The notes beneath the pieces were generated by a model. That model was given only the letters and a program-made list of their open reading frames with translations. It did not search any database and was not told where the DNA came from. 64,000 bases of DNA. Source: Candidatus Latescibacterota bacterium. Lineage in GTDB: Bacteria > Latescibacterota > UBA2968 > UBA8231. The stretch lies in assembly GCA_022820485.1 (NCBI GenBank), contig JAJEFJ010000071.1, forward strand, positions 62,001-126,000, in the 5' to 3' direction. Shown here in pieces: positions 44,725 to 52,953 of this stretch (positions are counted from its first letter, which is position 1; every line of letters starts with the position of its first letter). The translations under genes and the position numbers were made by a program.

Positions 44725-45087
44725 TCAGGCAATATCGCGAACGAGCACTAAGATCGCCGCCTGCGGCACGACGATGAACTTCTCGTCGTCGAACTTGATT
44801 TCCACCGCGTCTTTGCGCAGGAAAATGGCGTGGTCGCCTTTTTTGGCTTGGAGGCCGATGTAGCGCATCTGCTCGCCCCCCTCTTCCCAAGGTGCGTCGT
44901 CGTCATCGGCTTTCGGCGGCAAGGGAACGCCCGGCCCCACTTCTTCGATGCGCCCGCTTTGCACATCCTCCTTTTCCAAGGCGGTCGGCGGCAAATAGAG
45001 CCCTACGGCCGTGCGCTCTTCCATGTCGTCAACTCGGATTAGCACGCGATCTCCGACTACGTACAGTTCCTTGTCGCCCCTAATCAT
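44725..45087 (-). CDS. Cpn10 (GroES-like) domain protein
   Basis: The 120-residue protein reads VGDRVLIRVDDMEERTAVGLYLPPTALEKEDVQSGRIEEVGPG, the cpn10 fold with the mobile-loop region replaced by a shorter acidic segment (KADDDDAPWEEGG) before the dome, and ends DEKFIVVPQAAILVLV. GroES is 95-100 residues, so this is longer. No groEL is present nearby. It may be a co-chaperonin paralogue. It lies just behind the DUF362 gene on the same strand. Confidence 0.78.
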   Translation of the reverse strand: MIRGDKELYVVGDRVLIRVDDMEERTAVGLYLPPTALEKEDVQSGRIEEVGPGVPLPPKADDDDAPWEEGGEQMRYIGLQAKKGDHAIFLRKDAVEIKFDDEKFIVVPQAAILVLVRDIA

Positions 45088-45102
45088 CTGCCCCTCCCTA
45101 GG

Positions 45103-46317
45103 TTAAGACGCCAGTCGCAAACACTCGTTGTAGCGCTCAAAGTGCTCCCCTTCCCCCTCTGCTGGATCGACGTACTTGAGCCAAAGGGCGCTGTCCTTCC
45201 TGTCGCCGCTGAGTTTGCGGCGGCTGCCGAGGTTGCTCGGATCGGCCCCGTTCCACACCACTTGACCGTCCTGCATATAGATGAACTCCCCTCGGTAGCG
45301 GTCAATGAGCTCCCGCTGTTCCTCTTGGTAGATCAGCCCCTGCTCGCAGGTAGTGCGCCGCCAATTGGCCACCGTGGCGTCTGAGTCCGTAGATACGGAG
45401 TCAAATTCGGCCAGCGGAGCCTCGACCTCGCTCACAAAATCGATCTCGTTCAAATCCACTGTGCCAAAGCCATGCTTGGCAGCTATCAGCAAGTGATTGC
45501 GGTCGCGGCGGAAAGGCGGCGTCGGCCAATCGGAATGGGGACCGTGGCCCATTAAGGTCATGCCGCAGGCATCGGTCGCCACCGGATGATCGCCGGCCAT
45601 CAAAGCGTTGCAAATCCGGCCCTCGCCGCCCCATTCGCGGCCCCATTGGCCGGTGAGGGCCTCGACGATGTTGAGGCAGGGTTTGGTAATCATGCCCAAG
45701 TCTGGCAGGACGTAGGAAAGCCGGATGAGATGGTGGTAATACGACCGCGTCCGCCCTTCCGGTGGGATCATCGGCGGCAAGCCAAAGAGGTTTTTCAGGG
45801 TCAAGGTAATGCCCATAAAGGCGTGATTCTTCATCTTGGCGATGGATACCACCTCGTCGGCCTCGGCAAAAATGGCATTGAGTAGATAGCGGTCGAACAT
45901 GCAGCCGCCACCGGGCACGTCGTACGTGGCAAAGGGCGGCAAATTCGAATCGACATAGCGGACGCCAAAATCGTCCAATATATAGCGGTAGTTAAAGTCG
46001 TCGGGCGTTACATGGCCGTTGCCGTAAGGGTAAGTGTCGGTGGCGATTAGCTCGGCTGTAGTCCGCTCTCGCAGCAGGCGCAGCACCGCGCGGGCCACGG
46101 CATCATCTACCAACTCCCTGCGGCGGCCAGCGAAGTACTCGATGCGCTCTGGAGGCTTGATCATATTGAATTTTAATACGATCCGCCGCGCCTTTTCCAG
46201 CTTCTTCCAAGAGCGCTCTAGCGGATCGGTAGTCCGCTTGAGGACTTCGTAGATTTCTTTCTCGCTCGCCCGATGGTCGCAGTGCGAAGCTCTAACAGTG
46301 TATTGTCTATCGTCCAT
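45103..46317 (-). CDS. DUF362-family protein
   Basis: The 404-residue protein matches the DUF362 plan: RIVLKFNMIKPPER early, NGHVTPDDFNYR, VVSIAKMKNHAFMGITLTLKNLFGLPP and HPVATDACGMTLMG. Only the DUF362 domain is present; the 4Fe-4S domain found in some members is absent. The function of the family is not established. It stands 15 bases upstream of the Cpn10-like gene. Confidence 0.83.
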   Translation of the reverse strand: MDDRQYTVRASHCDHRASEKEIYEVLKRTTDPLERSWKKLEKARRIVLKFNMIKPPERIEYFAGRRRELVDDAVARAVLRLLRERTTAELIATDTYPYGNGHVTPDDFNYRYILDDFGVRYVDSNLPPFATYDVPGGGCMFDRYLLNAIFAEADEVVSIAKMKNHAFMGITLTLKNLFGLPPMIPPEGRTRSYYHHLIRLSYVLPDLGMITKPCLNIVEALTGQWGREWGGEGRICNALMAGDHPVATDACGMTLMGHGPHSDWPTPPFRRDRNHLLIAAKHGFGTVDLNEIDFVSEVEAPLAEFDSVSTDSDATVANWRRTTCEQGLIYQEEQRELIDRYRGEFIYMQDGQVVWNGADPSNLGSRRKLSGDRKDSALWLKYVDPAEGEGEHFERYNECLRLAS

Positions 46318-46349
46318 GATGACTTTCCCTTTCTGTTAAGTGTTTGTGG

Positions 46350-47678
46350 CTACTCGCCGAGGACACCCACGGTCTGTTCGAGCCGCATTAGGGCAAGTGC
46401 CTTATCGCGGCGCGCGACAGCGCTTTGCGTGCGCGCCTCCACTAGCGCCAATTGCGCGTCCAGATTTTCCAGTTGCGTGCCGACCCCGCTCGCATAGCGC
46501 ACCTCGGCGACCTCCAAGCCCTTCTCGGCCTGCAATACTGCATCGCGGTGGGCCTCAATGCGCTCGCTGGCTTCCTCGACCGCATAATAGGCCTGTTGGA
46601 TTTGCAGCCGCACCTGCCTTGCGATCCGTTGCTGGTCGTACTCTATCCGGCGCAGGTCCTGCCGTGCCTGCGCTACGCGCGCCCCGGTGAGCCGCCCGTC
46701 GAAAAGCGGTATTTGCAATACCAGCCCGGTGTTCCAACTCTTGCGCCACTCCCGGTCGGCTAGGTCGAACCCATCGCTCTGGAACTGGGTTTGCCCAGCG
46801 GCTACCAATTCCACGCTAGGCCGGGTGGACGCTTGATCGGCAGCGATCTTCCGCTCGTGCCATCCTATTTCTTGCGCGACGTGTGCTAGCTCTGGCCGCT
46901 TCGCTAACCCCAAGACGACGAGAGCGTCGAGGTCATCGAGATTGAGCACCGTCTCGGTGCGGAACGTTCCCCTCACTTCTATGGTTTGGTCCAAGTCTAA
47001 ACCCACGACATCCTTGAAGGCCATCGTGGCCAGCCGCAGGTTGTTTTTTGCACTGATGGAGTCGGCGCGCATGTTTGAGACCTGTACCTGAGCGCGCAAC
47101 TGGTCCAGCTCAGCGGCCCGACCAGCCTGAGCCTGTGCCTCCACCTGAGACAGATTGCGTCTAGCCCACGCCAGCGCCAGATGCGATACGGTGCGCAATT
47201 CCTCGGCTAGGAGCAGGTCGTAAAATCGCTCCTCAACCTCGGCTAGCACGAGTTGTGTTGTCTGCCGTTCGGTTTCGCCGAGCATGGCAAATTGGCGGCG
47301 AGCCATGTCCTCAGTAGCGCGAATGCGACCTCCGGCATAGAGCGGCTGGCGCACGCTCAGGACGCCCGTGAGGTTGTTTTCCGTGCCGGTCCTGACGGCA
47401 TTGCCAGCAAAGACAAAAGAAGGCAGCAGCCAATTGCGGCTATACGTGAAGGAGGCATCGACTTGCGGCAACCCCGCCGCTCGCGCTACGCGTAGCTCTT
47501 CGCGCCCGCGCAGCAGATCAATGCGGGCTTGCAACAGGTGCTCGTTGTTTTCTTGCACCAAAGCCAACCCGGTTTGCAAGTCGAGGATCAGAGGCGTGGG
47601 CTCTGCGTCGGCAGGACGACTGGAAACCACGCACAAGACTGTCAAGCTGACCACTTTCATCCCGGTCTTGCTCAACAT
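46350..47678 (-). CDS. TolC-family outer membrane efflux protein
   Basis: The ATG at 47678, overlapping the glutaredoxin stop by 7 bases, gives a 442-residue precursor with a signal peptide cleaved near RPADAEPTP. The protein has two similar halves with long coiled-coil helices: LVQENNEHLLQARIDLLRGREELRVARAAGLPQ (in part), and RIEAHRDAVLQAEKGLEVAEVRYASGVGTQLENLDAQ (in part). This is the trimeric outer membrane duct used with RND or ABC pumps. No pump or adaptor gene is beside it. Confidence 0.9.
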   Translation of the reverse strand: MLSKTGMKVVSLTVLCVVSSRPADAEPTPLILDLQTGLALVQENNEHLLQARIDLLRGREELRVARAAGLPQVDASFTYSRNWLLPSFVFAGNAVRTGTENNLTGVLSVRQPLYAGGRIRATEDMARRQFAMLGETERQTTQLVLAEVEERFYDLLLAEELRTVSHLALAWARRNLSQVEAQAQAGRAAELDQLRAQVQVSNMRADSISAKNNLRLATMAFKDVVGLDLDQTIEVRGTFRTETVLNLDDLDALVVLGLAKRPELAHVAQEIGWHERKIAADQASTRPSVELVAAGQTQFQSDGFDLADREWRKSWNTGLVLQIPLFDGRLTGARVAQARQDLRRIEYDQQRIARQVRLQIQQAYYAVEEASERIEAHRDAVLQAEKGLEVAEVRYASGVGTQLENLDAQLALVEARTQSAVARRDKALALMRLEQTVGVLGE

Positions 47679-47932
47679 AGCAAACCGCGCTGCCGCAACC
47701 ACGCCTCAACCTCCACTCCTCCCACATCGGCCAGCATAACGCCGTCGATTTCGACGCAGGGCGAGGCGTATTGTCGGCTCTTGGCAACCATTTCCGCAAA
47801 GGCTTTGCGGTCGCTGGTAATATCCAATTCCTCGTATGGTAATCCGGCTCTATCGAGTACCGTCCGCACGCCCGGACTCCAAGGGCAATACGGATTGAGA
47901 TACGCTTTGATTATAGGAGTAGTCTGTTCCAC
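47672..47932 (-). CDS. Glutaredoxin-like protein with a single active-site cysteine
   Basis: A GTG at 47932 with GGAAAGG five bases upstream gives 86 residues, the usual glutaredoxin size; the frame could also start at 48004. The active site is NPYCPWSPGVR: the first cysteine is kept, but the second position is serine, as in monothiol-like glutaredoxins of the GlrX/CPWS type. The cis-proline (YASPCVEIDG) and GGVEVE glutathione-binding turn are present. It overlaps the TolC gene start. Confidence 0.8.
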   Translation of the reverse strand: MEQTTPIIKAYLNPYCPWSPGVRTVLDRAGLPYEELDITSDRKAFAEMVAKSRQYASPCVEIDGVMLADVGGVEVEAWLRQRGLLC

Positions 47933-48021
47933 TTTGGCCTTTCCGATGTACAAAGGACGCGATATATTGAGAAAAACATATCGCCCGCCTCTCATCCCTG
48001 TCAAGGAAGGGGCTTCAATCT

Positions 48022-48849
48022 ATGAAACCTCTGGTCTTGTTCCACGGCGGTTGTAACGACGGTTTCTGTGCCGCGTGGATCTATCGCCGCTACGTCAACC
48101 CGCAAGCCGAGTTTAAAGCGGTTCAATACAACACCGACCCGCCAGCTACGGCCGACCGCGATGTCGTCATCCTCGACTTCAGCTACGAGCGGGCGCAGCT
48201 CATGGAGATGCACGATCACGCCCGCTCGCTCTTGGTTTTGGATCATCACGAGACGGCTGCGCACGCCTTGGCCGGGCTCGATTACTGCGTATTCGCCGAG
48301 GACAAGTCTGGAGCACGCATGACTTGGGAACACTTTTTCGATCCCCGCTCTCAGGTCAGTGCTAGCGATGTCCCTTGGCTGGTGTCCTATACTGAAGACC
48401 GCGACCTGTGGCGGTGGGCCTTGGACGATTCTAAGGCCGTCAACGCCGCCCTCGCCTCGTACCCGCGCGACTTTGCCGTGTGGGATGAAATCGCCGAGCG
48501 CGGCCCACAAGCCCTCGCCGTGGAAGGCCAAGCCATTCTCCGCTTCCAACACCGGCTCATCCGACCGCGCGTTCGGTACCACGGTTGGACCACCATCAGT
48601 GGGTTTCGCGTCCCCATTACCAATGCCACGTTTCTAACCTCTGAAATCGGCAATGCCCTCGCCGAAGGGCATCCTTTTTCCGCCGTGTTCTTCATCCGCC
48701 CAGACAGCAAGGTCGTGTACAACCTGCGCTCCAAGGGAGACGCGGCCGCAGATGTGGGTCGCATTGCGCGCGATTACGGTGGTGGAGGGCACAAGCACGC
48801 GGCGGCTTTTACCCTAGAGACCATGCTGCCGATGGAAGCTGATACGTAA
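48022..48849 (+). CDS. DHH-family phosphoesterase (NrnB-like)
   Basis: The 275-residue protein starts with FHGGCNDGFCAAW (first Asp motif), VVILDFSYER (second), and LVLDHHETAAHAL, the DHH motif, and ends with the DHHA1 motif GGGGHKHAAAF. Such enzymes degrade oligoribonucleotides or cyclic (di)nucleotides; NrnB-type members are about this size. It diverges from the glutaredoxin gene and is followed by a good terminator. Confidence 0.87.
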   Translation: MKPLVLFHGGCNDGFCAAWIYRRYVNPQAEFKAVQYNTDPPATADRDVVILDFSYERAQLMEMHDHARSLLVLDHHETAAHALAGLDYCVFAEDKSGARMTWEHFFDPRSQVSASDVPWLVSYTEDRDLWRWALDDSKAVNAALASYPRDFAVWDEIAERGPQALAVEGQAILRFQHRLIRPRVRYHGWTTISGFRVPITNATFLTSEIGNALAEGHPFSAVFFIRPDSKVVYNLRSKGDAAADVGRIARDYGGGGHKHAAAFTLETMLPMEADT

Positions 48850-48905
48850 ATGCCCCCGAACAGCGCTATCTGTTCGACATCAACGGCTATTTGCACCTTC
48901 AAGCA

Positions 48906-48945
48906 AAACAGGCACCTGCGATCGGTCGCAAGTGCCTGTTTTTTT
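48906..48945 (+). terminator. Terminator after the DHH phosphoesterase gene
   Basis: Arms of about 15 bases with one bulge (48906-48920 and 48927-48942) are followed by a run of T. The T-run abuts the 3' end of the tRNA-Lys gene on the other strand. Confidence 0.8.
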
Positions 48946-49020
48946 GGTGAGCCCACTGGGAATCGAACCCAGGACCTACGGATTAAAAGTCCGGTGCTCT
49001 ACCAGCTGAGCTATAGGCTC
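48945..49020 (-). tRNA. tRNA-Lys (anticodon TTT)
   Basis: A 76-base cloverleaf folds on the minus strand with acceptor GAGCCTA/TGGGCTC, anticodon loop CTTTTAA giving TTT, T-loop TTCGATT and an encoded CCA end. It reads AAA and AAG. Confidence 0.96.
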
Positions 49021-49125
49021 TATCGGGGTTGTATCTAATTAAAAATAAGCGGTTTGCGTAACCCTCGCAAGACTCTACTACATTGGCGGCTTTTATCCTA
49101 GGCCTAGCGGTACCGGCCAATAAGC

Positions 49126-51411
49126 TCAGTAAGCCAACGCGATAATTTTGGTCGTTTTATGCGTCTGTGCGTCGCCTTGCACTTCAACTCGCAAAATGTA
49201 GTTTCCCGGCGCGGCCAACTGCCCGAATTCGTCCTGGCCGTCCCAACTCAACGTTATTGGTCCGGCTGTTTGCTGCTCGTCGTGCAGCACCCGAACTTTT
49301 CGTCCGCTCAGGTCGTAGAGTGCCACGTGCAGTAAGCGGGGCTGGAGGACGTTTAATAGGGCGAACTCTATCCTCAGCCTATCGCCGATGCCATCTCCAT
49401 TGGGAGTCACGAGCGCGGCTGACACCGAGAGTCCGTCAATTAACGCAGGGCCGACCGGCAGCGACACGGCAATCACTTCGCTGGCAACTGCGTCGCTGGC
49501 ATCGCCCACATCCACCCGCTGCCTTACCTGTTGCTCTCCCCGACCGCTGGCCAGGAAAACCTCAAAGGGCATCTGTTGGCGGTATATCGTACTGGCGAAG
49601 TCGAGTTCAATCAACCCGGCCCGCACGAACGGATCGTCAAAGGTAATGTCCCATCCGCTATCTACTTGGGCGACCTCCGCGTCCAATACCTGCCCCCCAG
49701 AGCGGAGCTCACTAAGCTCAATGTCTGCCCCTGAACGCATGAGCAACCGATCGAAACCCGTACTGCCAGCACCTGCGTCCCAACCAAGATAATAGGTAAA
49801 TTCCGTGCGCTGCCCGGGTTGGGCTTGAATCGGGTAGATCTCCGCTCGCGTCGCTGCGGCCAGAGGCTCGGCGTAGCTCAGGACTAGCTCGTCGAGGACC
49901 GCCCTTTGCATCGGGTCGTCGCTGATCAAATAGGCCTGCAATTGAACGAAACGCCTTGGCGTCGGCGAGAGAAAGCCCCTATCTGCCCGCTCGTACGCCT
50001 GACTCCAGATACTCCAGTCGTCGCCGGGCGAACGGACCGTATCAATCCGGCCCTTGAAACTGGGGATTAGCTTATTGTACTTCCTTTCGGTTACTTCCTT
50101 GCCGTTTTTGTCGTGGAAGACATAAGACTCCTGTAACAGATTGCCCGTCCGCGAGCGAATTTCTACGCGAGTCCTCTCAGGGGCCTCGACCTGCCAACTC
50201 AACCCTGTGGCGTTGCGCACCGCCCCCAGATCGTAGATCGGAGACTGTAAGATGGTACCCGCGGGATAGCCTTCGCCAAAGACTTGGAATTCGGCTGTAG
50301 TGCCCGTGATGCAACACTGCCTGTTCGGATAGCGCATCCGCAGATAGCGCAGTGGCCGGAGTGAAAATTGCTCTTCAAAGTGGACGATATCGCGCAAGTT
50401 GCGGGGGTGTTCGAGCAACTCTCCTAGGACCTGCCAGCGCAGCGAGCCATCCGGCGCTAGTGAGCCGTCCGATCCCCAAATGATATACCAAGGAAAGTGG
50501 ATGGCGTTGCGCCGGGTCCAGCGCCAGTCAACGCTGCTGGGCGCGATGCCGGCCAGATCGCCCAAAATTCGCACCCGATCCACCCAGTACAGGGCACCCA
50601 AATCAAAGGTAAATTCGGTGTCGCCCGGTTGGGAGAACCCCCAGTAGCGCCAGCTCGACACAATATCGCCGTCAATCAGCGCGTTGCTATTGCCCGTTGA
50701 CTCGTAGCCTTCGGCCCGCGTGCCGATTTCGTTGAGGATATCGACCTGACCGCCGCGTTCCCGCATTCCCAGCGAGATATTGTCCCCCACGGCCTCCGCA
50801 GCAATCGAGCTAATCCCCGCTCCCTCGGTGGGCAAGTCCACTTCAATGCGGATGAATTGCAGCGGCTTAAAGTCGTATTCGATGACCAACTCCCGCTGCT
50901 GGTTGAAGCTGTAGCGGACGCGATCGCTGTAGCGCACAATGCTCGGCAGGGGCAGTCCGGTCGAATCAAAAAAGCGCTCGCCATTGGACAACAGAACCTG
51001 AAAAAGCTCCAGCGGTGGCCCATCTTCCCGGAGCCGCAAGATCACGCGCCGCGCGGAAACGACGCGACCCAAGTCAAGCTCGACGTACATATTCTCAGGA
51101 TCATCGTCCCAATCGGGAGCCCAGAAGCTGCTCAAGCTCCCGTCGATCAGGTTGCCAGCATCGCCACTGTTGGATCCAGCAGCACGGATGCCACCGCCGA
51201 AATCTCCAGCATTGGCGACCGCGTCGATATTCCGCCGCACAAATCTGGGGGCAGCTTTCCCACGGCTGATTTCGATGGCATTGCCGGGCCGCTGCCACGC
51301 ATCCCAATCCGCGTTGGTCCCAATCCGCAGTTCCTCGCCTGTTGCGGGTGATACTATGCTACAGAGCAGCAATACCTGAAGAAAAGACCCTAATTCGCGG
51401 TGATTTTTCAC
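49126..51411 (-). CDS. Secreted discoidin-like protein with C-terminal FlgD-type Ig domain
   Basis: A GTG at 51411, six bases after GGAGGT, starts a 761-residue protein with a signal peptide cleaved near SPATGEE. Two discoidin-type (F5/8 type C) regions are suggested by NLIDGSLSSFWAPDWDDDPENMYVELDLG and ALIDGDIVSSWRYWGF..EFTFDLGALYWVDRVRILGD (quoted in part), both ligand- or sugar-binding folds. The last 90 residues (VTPNGDGIGDRLRIEF, LYDLSGRKVRVL, SWDGQDEFGQLAAPGNYILRVEV) are an FlgD-like Ig domain used as a sorting or anchoring tail in FCB bacteria. Probably cell-surface or extracellular. Confidence 0.8.
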   Translation of the reverse strand: MKNHRELGSFLQVLLLCSIVSPATGEELRIGTNADWDAWQRPGNAIEISRGKAAPRFVRRNIDAVANAGDFGGGIRAAGSNSGDAGNLIDGSLSSFWAPDWDDDPENMYVELDLGRVVSARRVILRLREDGPPLELFQVLLSNGERFFDSTGLPLPSIVRYSDRVRYSFNQQRELVIEYDFKPLQFIRIEVDLPTEGAGISSIAAEAVGDNISLGMRERGGQVDILNEIGTRAEGYESTGNSNALIDGDIVSSWRYWGFSQPGDTEFTFDLGALYWVDRVRILGDLAGIAPSSVDWRWTRRNAIHFPWYIIWGSDGSLAPDGSLRWQVLGELLEHPRNLRDIVHFEEQFSLRPLRYLRMRYPNRQCCITGTTAEFQVFGEGYPAGTILQSPIYDLGAVRNATGLSWQVEAPERTRVEIRSRTGNLLQESYVFHDKNGKEVTERKYNKLIPSFKGRIDTVRSPGDDWSIWSQAYERADRGFLSPTPRRFVQLQAYLISDDPMQRAVLDELVLSYAEPLAAATRAEIYPIQAQPGQRTEFTYYLGWDAGAGSTGFDRLLMRSGADIELSELRSGGQVLDAEVAQVDSGWDITFDDPFVRAGLIELDFASTIYRQQMPFEVFLASGRGEQQVRQRVDVGDASDAVASEVIAVSLPVGPALIDGLSVSAALVTPNGDGIGDRLRIEFALLNVLQPRLLHVALYDLSGRKVRVLHDEQQTAGPITLSWDGQDEFGQLAAPGNYILRVEVQGDAQTHKTTKIIALAY

Positions 51412-51484
51412 GGTGTACCTCCCCCGCCGAGGTTCAGGGTGCCTACCCCACGCGATACTTCTCCGCAGCTTCCCCCAAGTAGTC

Positions 51485-51562
51485 TCAGGGACGACTCTTT
51501 TCAATCGAGGGGATGTGCGGCACCGCAGTGACAAACTCTTCGATCTGGGTGATTTTCACCAT
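51485..51562 (-). pseudogene. 25-codon remnant of an enolase-superfamily gene (C-terminal side)
   Basis: A TAATG overlap with the stop of the dehydratase gene and a AAAGGAGGT ribosome site start a 25-residue peptide, KITQIEEFVTAVPHIPSIEKSRP after two residues. The opening matches the N-terminal capping-domain strand of mandelate-racemase enzymes (KI..IE.FVV.VP). It stops at once, and the following gene is unrelated, so I read it as the stump of a lost second enzyme. Confidence 0.5.
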
Positions 51563-52764
51563 TACACCTCCTTTAGCCAGTCCTCGGGGATGTCGATCCC
51601 AAAGCCGGGGCCTTTGGGTAGCCCGAGTAGGCCGTTTTGCGGCACGTTGGTCCCCGGCGGAACCTTGTAGTGTCGCTGCCCCCACTGCGAAGGCGTCCCG
51701 ATGTAACACTCCGCCAACGGCACTCCGGGCAGGGAGCCGATGAAAAACTCGATCAGCGGAGTATTGGGCATCGCCGCCGTCCAGTGTTGGCCATACGGGT
51801 CGTTGCCTCCGGTGTGCAGACACATCTGGACGCCTTGCGAATCAGCGTAGTGAGCCAGCTTCATCGCCTCGGTAAAGCCCCCTATCCAGTAGATATCGGC
51901 TTGGATCAAATCGACGAGCCGCTCTTGAACGGCCCTCATGCCGGGATGGCGGGTGGACCAGTGCTCGCCGTCGGCCAGCGTCTGCCAAGGCACGCGCTGG
52001 CGCAGGGCGCGGTGCCCTTCCCAGTCGTGGGGCATCAGCATTTCCTCCATCCAGCGTATCCGATACGGCTTGAGTGCCTCGCATAATCGCACGGCAAAGT
52101 CGAGGTCAAAGGTCATCCAGCAATCGAGCATCAAATCGGCGTCCGGGCCAATTAGCTCGCGGCACTTGGCCATCAACTCAACCGTGCCGTCGATTCCGGC
52201 TTGGCCATCAACGGGTCCGTGCGGACGAGCCAGCTTGAACTTTTTGAAGCCCAACTCCAAGTACCAATCCACATCGTTGCCAGTGGCATAGACTTCCATC
52301 TGGGTGCGCTGCGGGCCTCCGGCCAGCCGATAGACGGGCTGGTCGAGGGTTTTGCCCCACAGGTCCCACAGCGCCAGATCAACCCCGGCAACTGCCCACG
52401 CCGTAAGCCCTTCGTTGCCAAAGGAAAGCGTCCCCCGCCACATGCGATCATTGCATCGGTCGATGGCACCCACCTCCTGACCGACGACTAGGGGCGCTAG
52501 GCACTCGGCGATGATCGGCTGGGTCGCATGGGCCGAATCCGTTCGGCCCATGCCAAAGGTGCCGTCCTCGGCGATGGCCTTGACCCAGATCGCCCCGCCC
52601 GGCTTGGGCATGACCCGCTCCTCGGGCGCGAATTTATCCATCGGCGTGGCCTGCCCAGGCGCCCAAAGCCACGTCTGTTCGCGCAGCGGTCGGGTGCCCT
52701 CCTCGCTCGGCAATGACGGCGACAATTCAAAGGTTTGGATAGCAACTATTTTCTTGGCGCACAT
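51562..52764 (-). CDS. Mandelate racemase/enolase-superfamily dehydratase (L-rhamnonate dehydratase-like)
   Basis: The 400-residue protein has the capping domain and a barrel with the acid sugar dehydratase motifs: Lys in KFKLARPHGP (near 178), metal ligands Asp214 in LMLDCWMTFD, Glu240/241 in WMEEM, Glu267 in ADGEHWSTR, and the Asp290-His317 dyad in QADIYW and CLHTGGNDPYGQH. The ADGEH and late HTGG pattern fits the rhamnonate dehydratase group, which dehydrates L-rhamnonate or similar acids to 2-keto-3-deoxy sugars. Substrate is inferred. Two enolase-like stubs flank it. Confidence 0.82.
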   Translation of the reverse strand: MCAKKIVAIQTFELSPSLPSEEGTRPLREQTWLWAPGQATPMDKFAPEERVMPKPGGAIWVKAIAEDGTFGMGRTDSAHATQPIIAECLAPLVVGQEVGAIDRCNDRMWRGTLSFGNEGLTAWAVAGVDLALWDLWGKTLDQPVYRLAGGPQRTQMEVYATGNDVDWYLELGFKKFKLARPHGPVDGQAGIDGTVELMAKCRELIGPDADLMLDCWMTFDLDFAVRLCEALKPYRIRWMEEMLMPHDWEGHRALRQRVPWQTLADGEHWSTRHPGMRAVQERLVDLIQADIYWIGGFTEAMKLAHYADSQGVQMCLHTGGNDPYGQHWTAAMPNTPLIEFFIGSLPGVPLAECYIGTPSQWGQRHYKVPPGTNVPQNGLLGLPKGPGFGIDIPEDWLKEV

Positions 52765-52789
52765 AATGTTATGTATTAAAAAATGACAA

Positions 52790-52912
52790 TCAAAATGAAG
52801 TAACGATCAACGCTGCTGTCAGCGATTCCTCACCGGATATTCCTGCGTCCGAGCGAACACTCACTGCCAAGGGCATCTCGACGACGATCCGCTCGACATC
52901 TACGACTTTCAC
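52790..52912 (-). pseudogene. 40-codon remnant of an enolase-superfamily gene (upstream side)
   Basis: A GTG at 52912, six bases after AGGAGG, opens 40 codons reading KVVDVERIVVEMPLAVSV, then a SDAGISGEESLTAALIVTSF tail and stop. The start again matches the N-terminal capping strand of mandelate-racemase-type enzymes (KI..V...VV..P). No more of the domain follows; the next open frame is the intact dehydratase 26 bases on. A functional short peptide cannot be excluded because of the perfect ribosome site. Confidence 0.5.
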
Positions 52913-52953
52913 GAGTTGCCTCCTGAAGTTAGGTTGGTGCGTCTATTTGCTTC

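Noticed and set aside
48933..49060. Prophage or integrative-element attachment at tRNA-Lys
   Set aside because: No repeated tRNA 3' end and no integrase gene is visible in the window.
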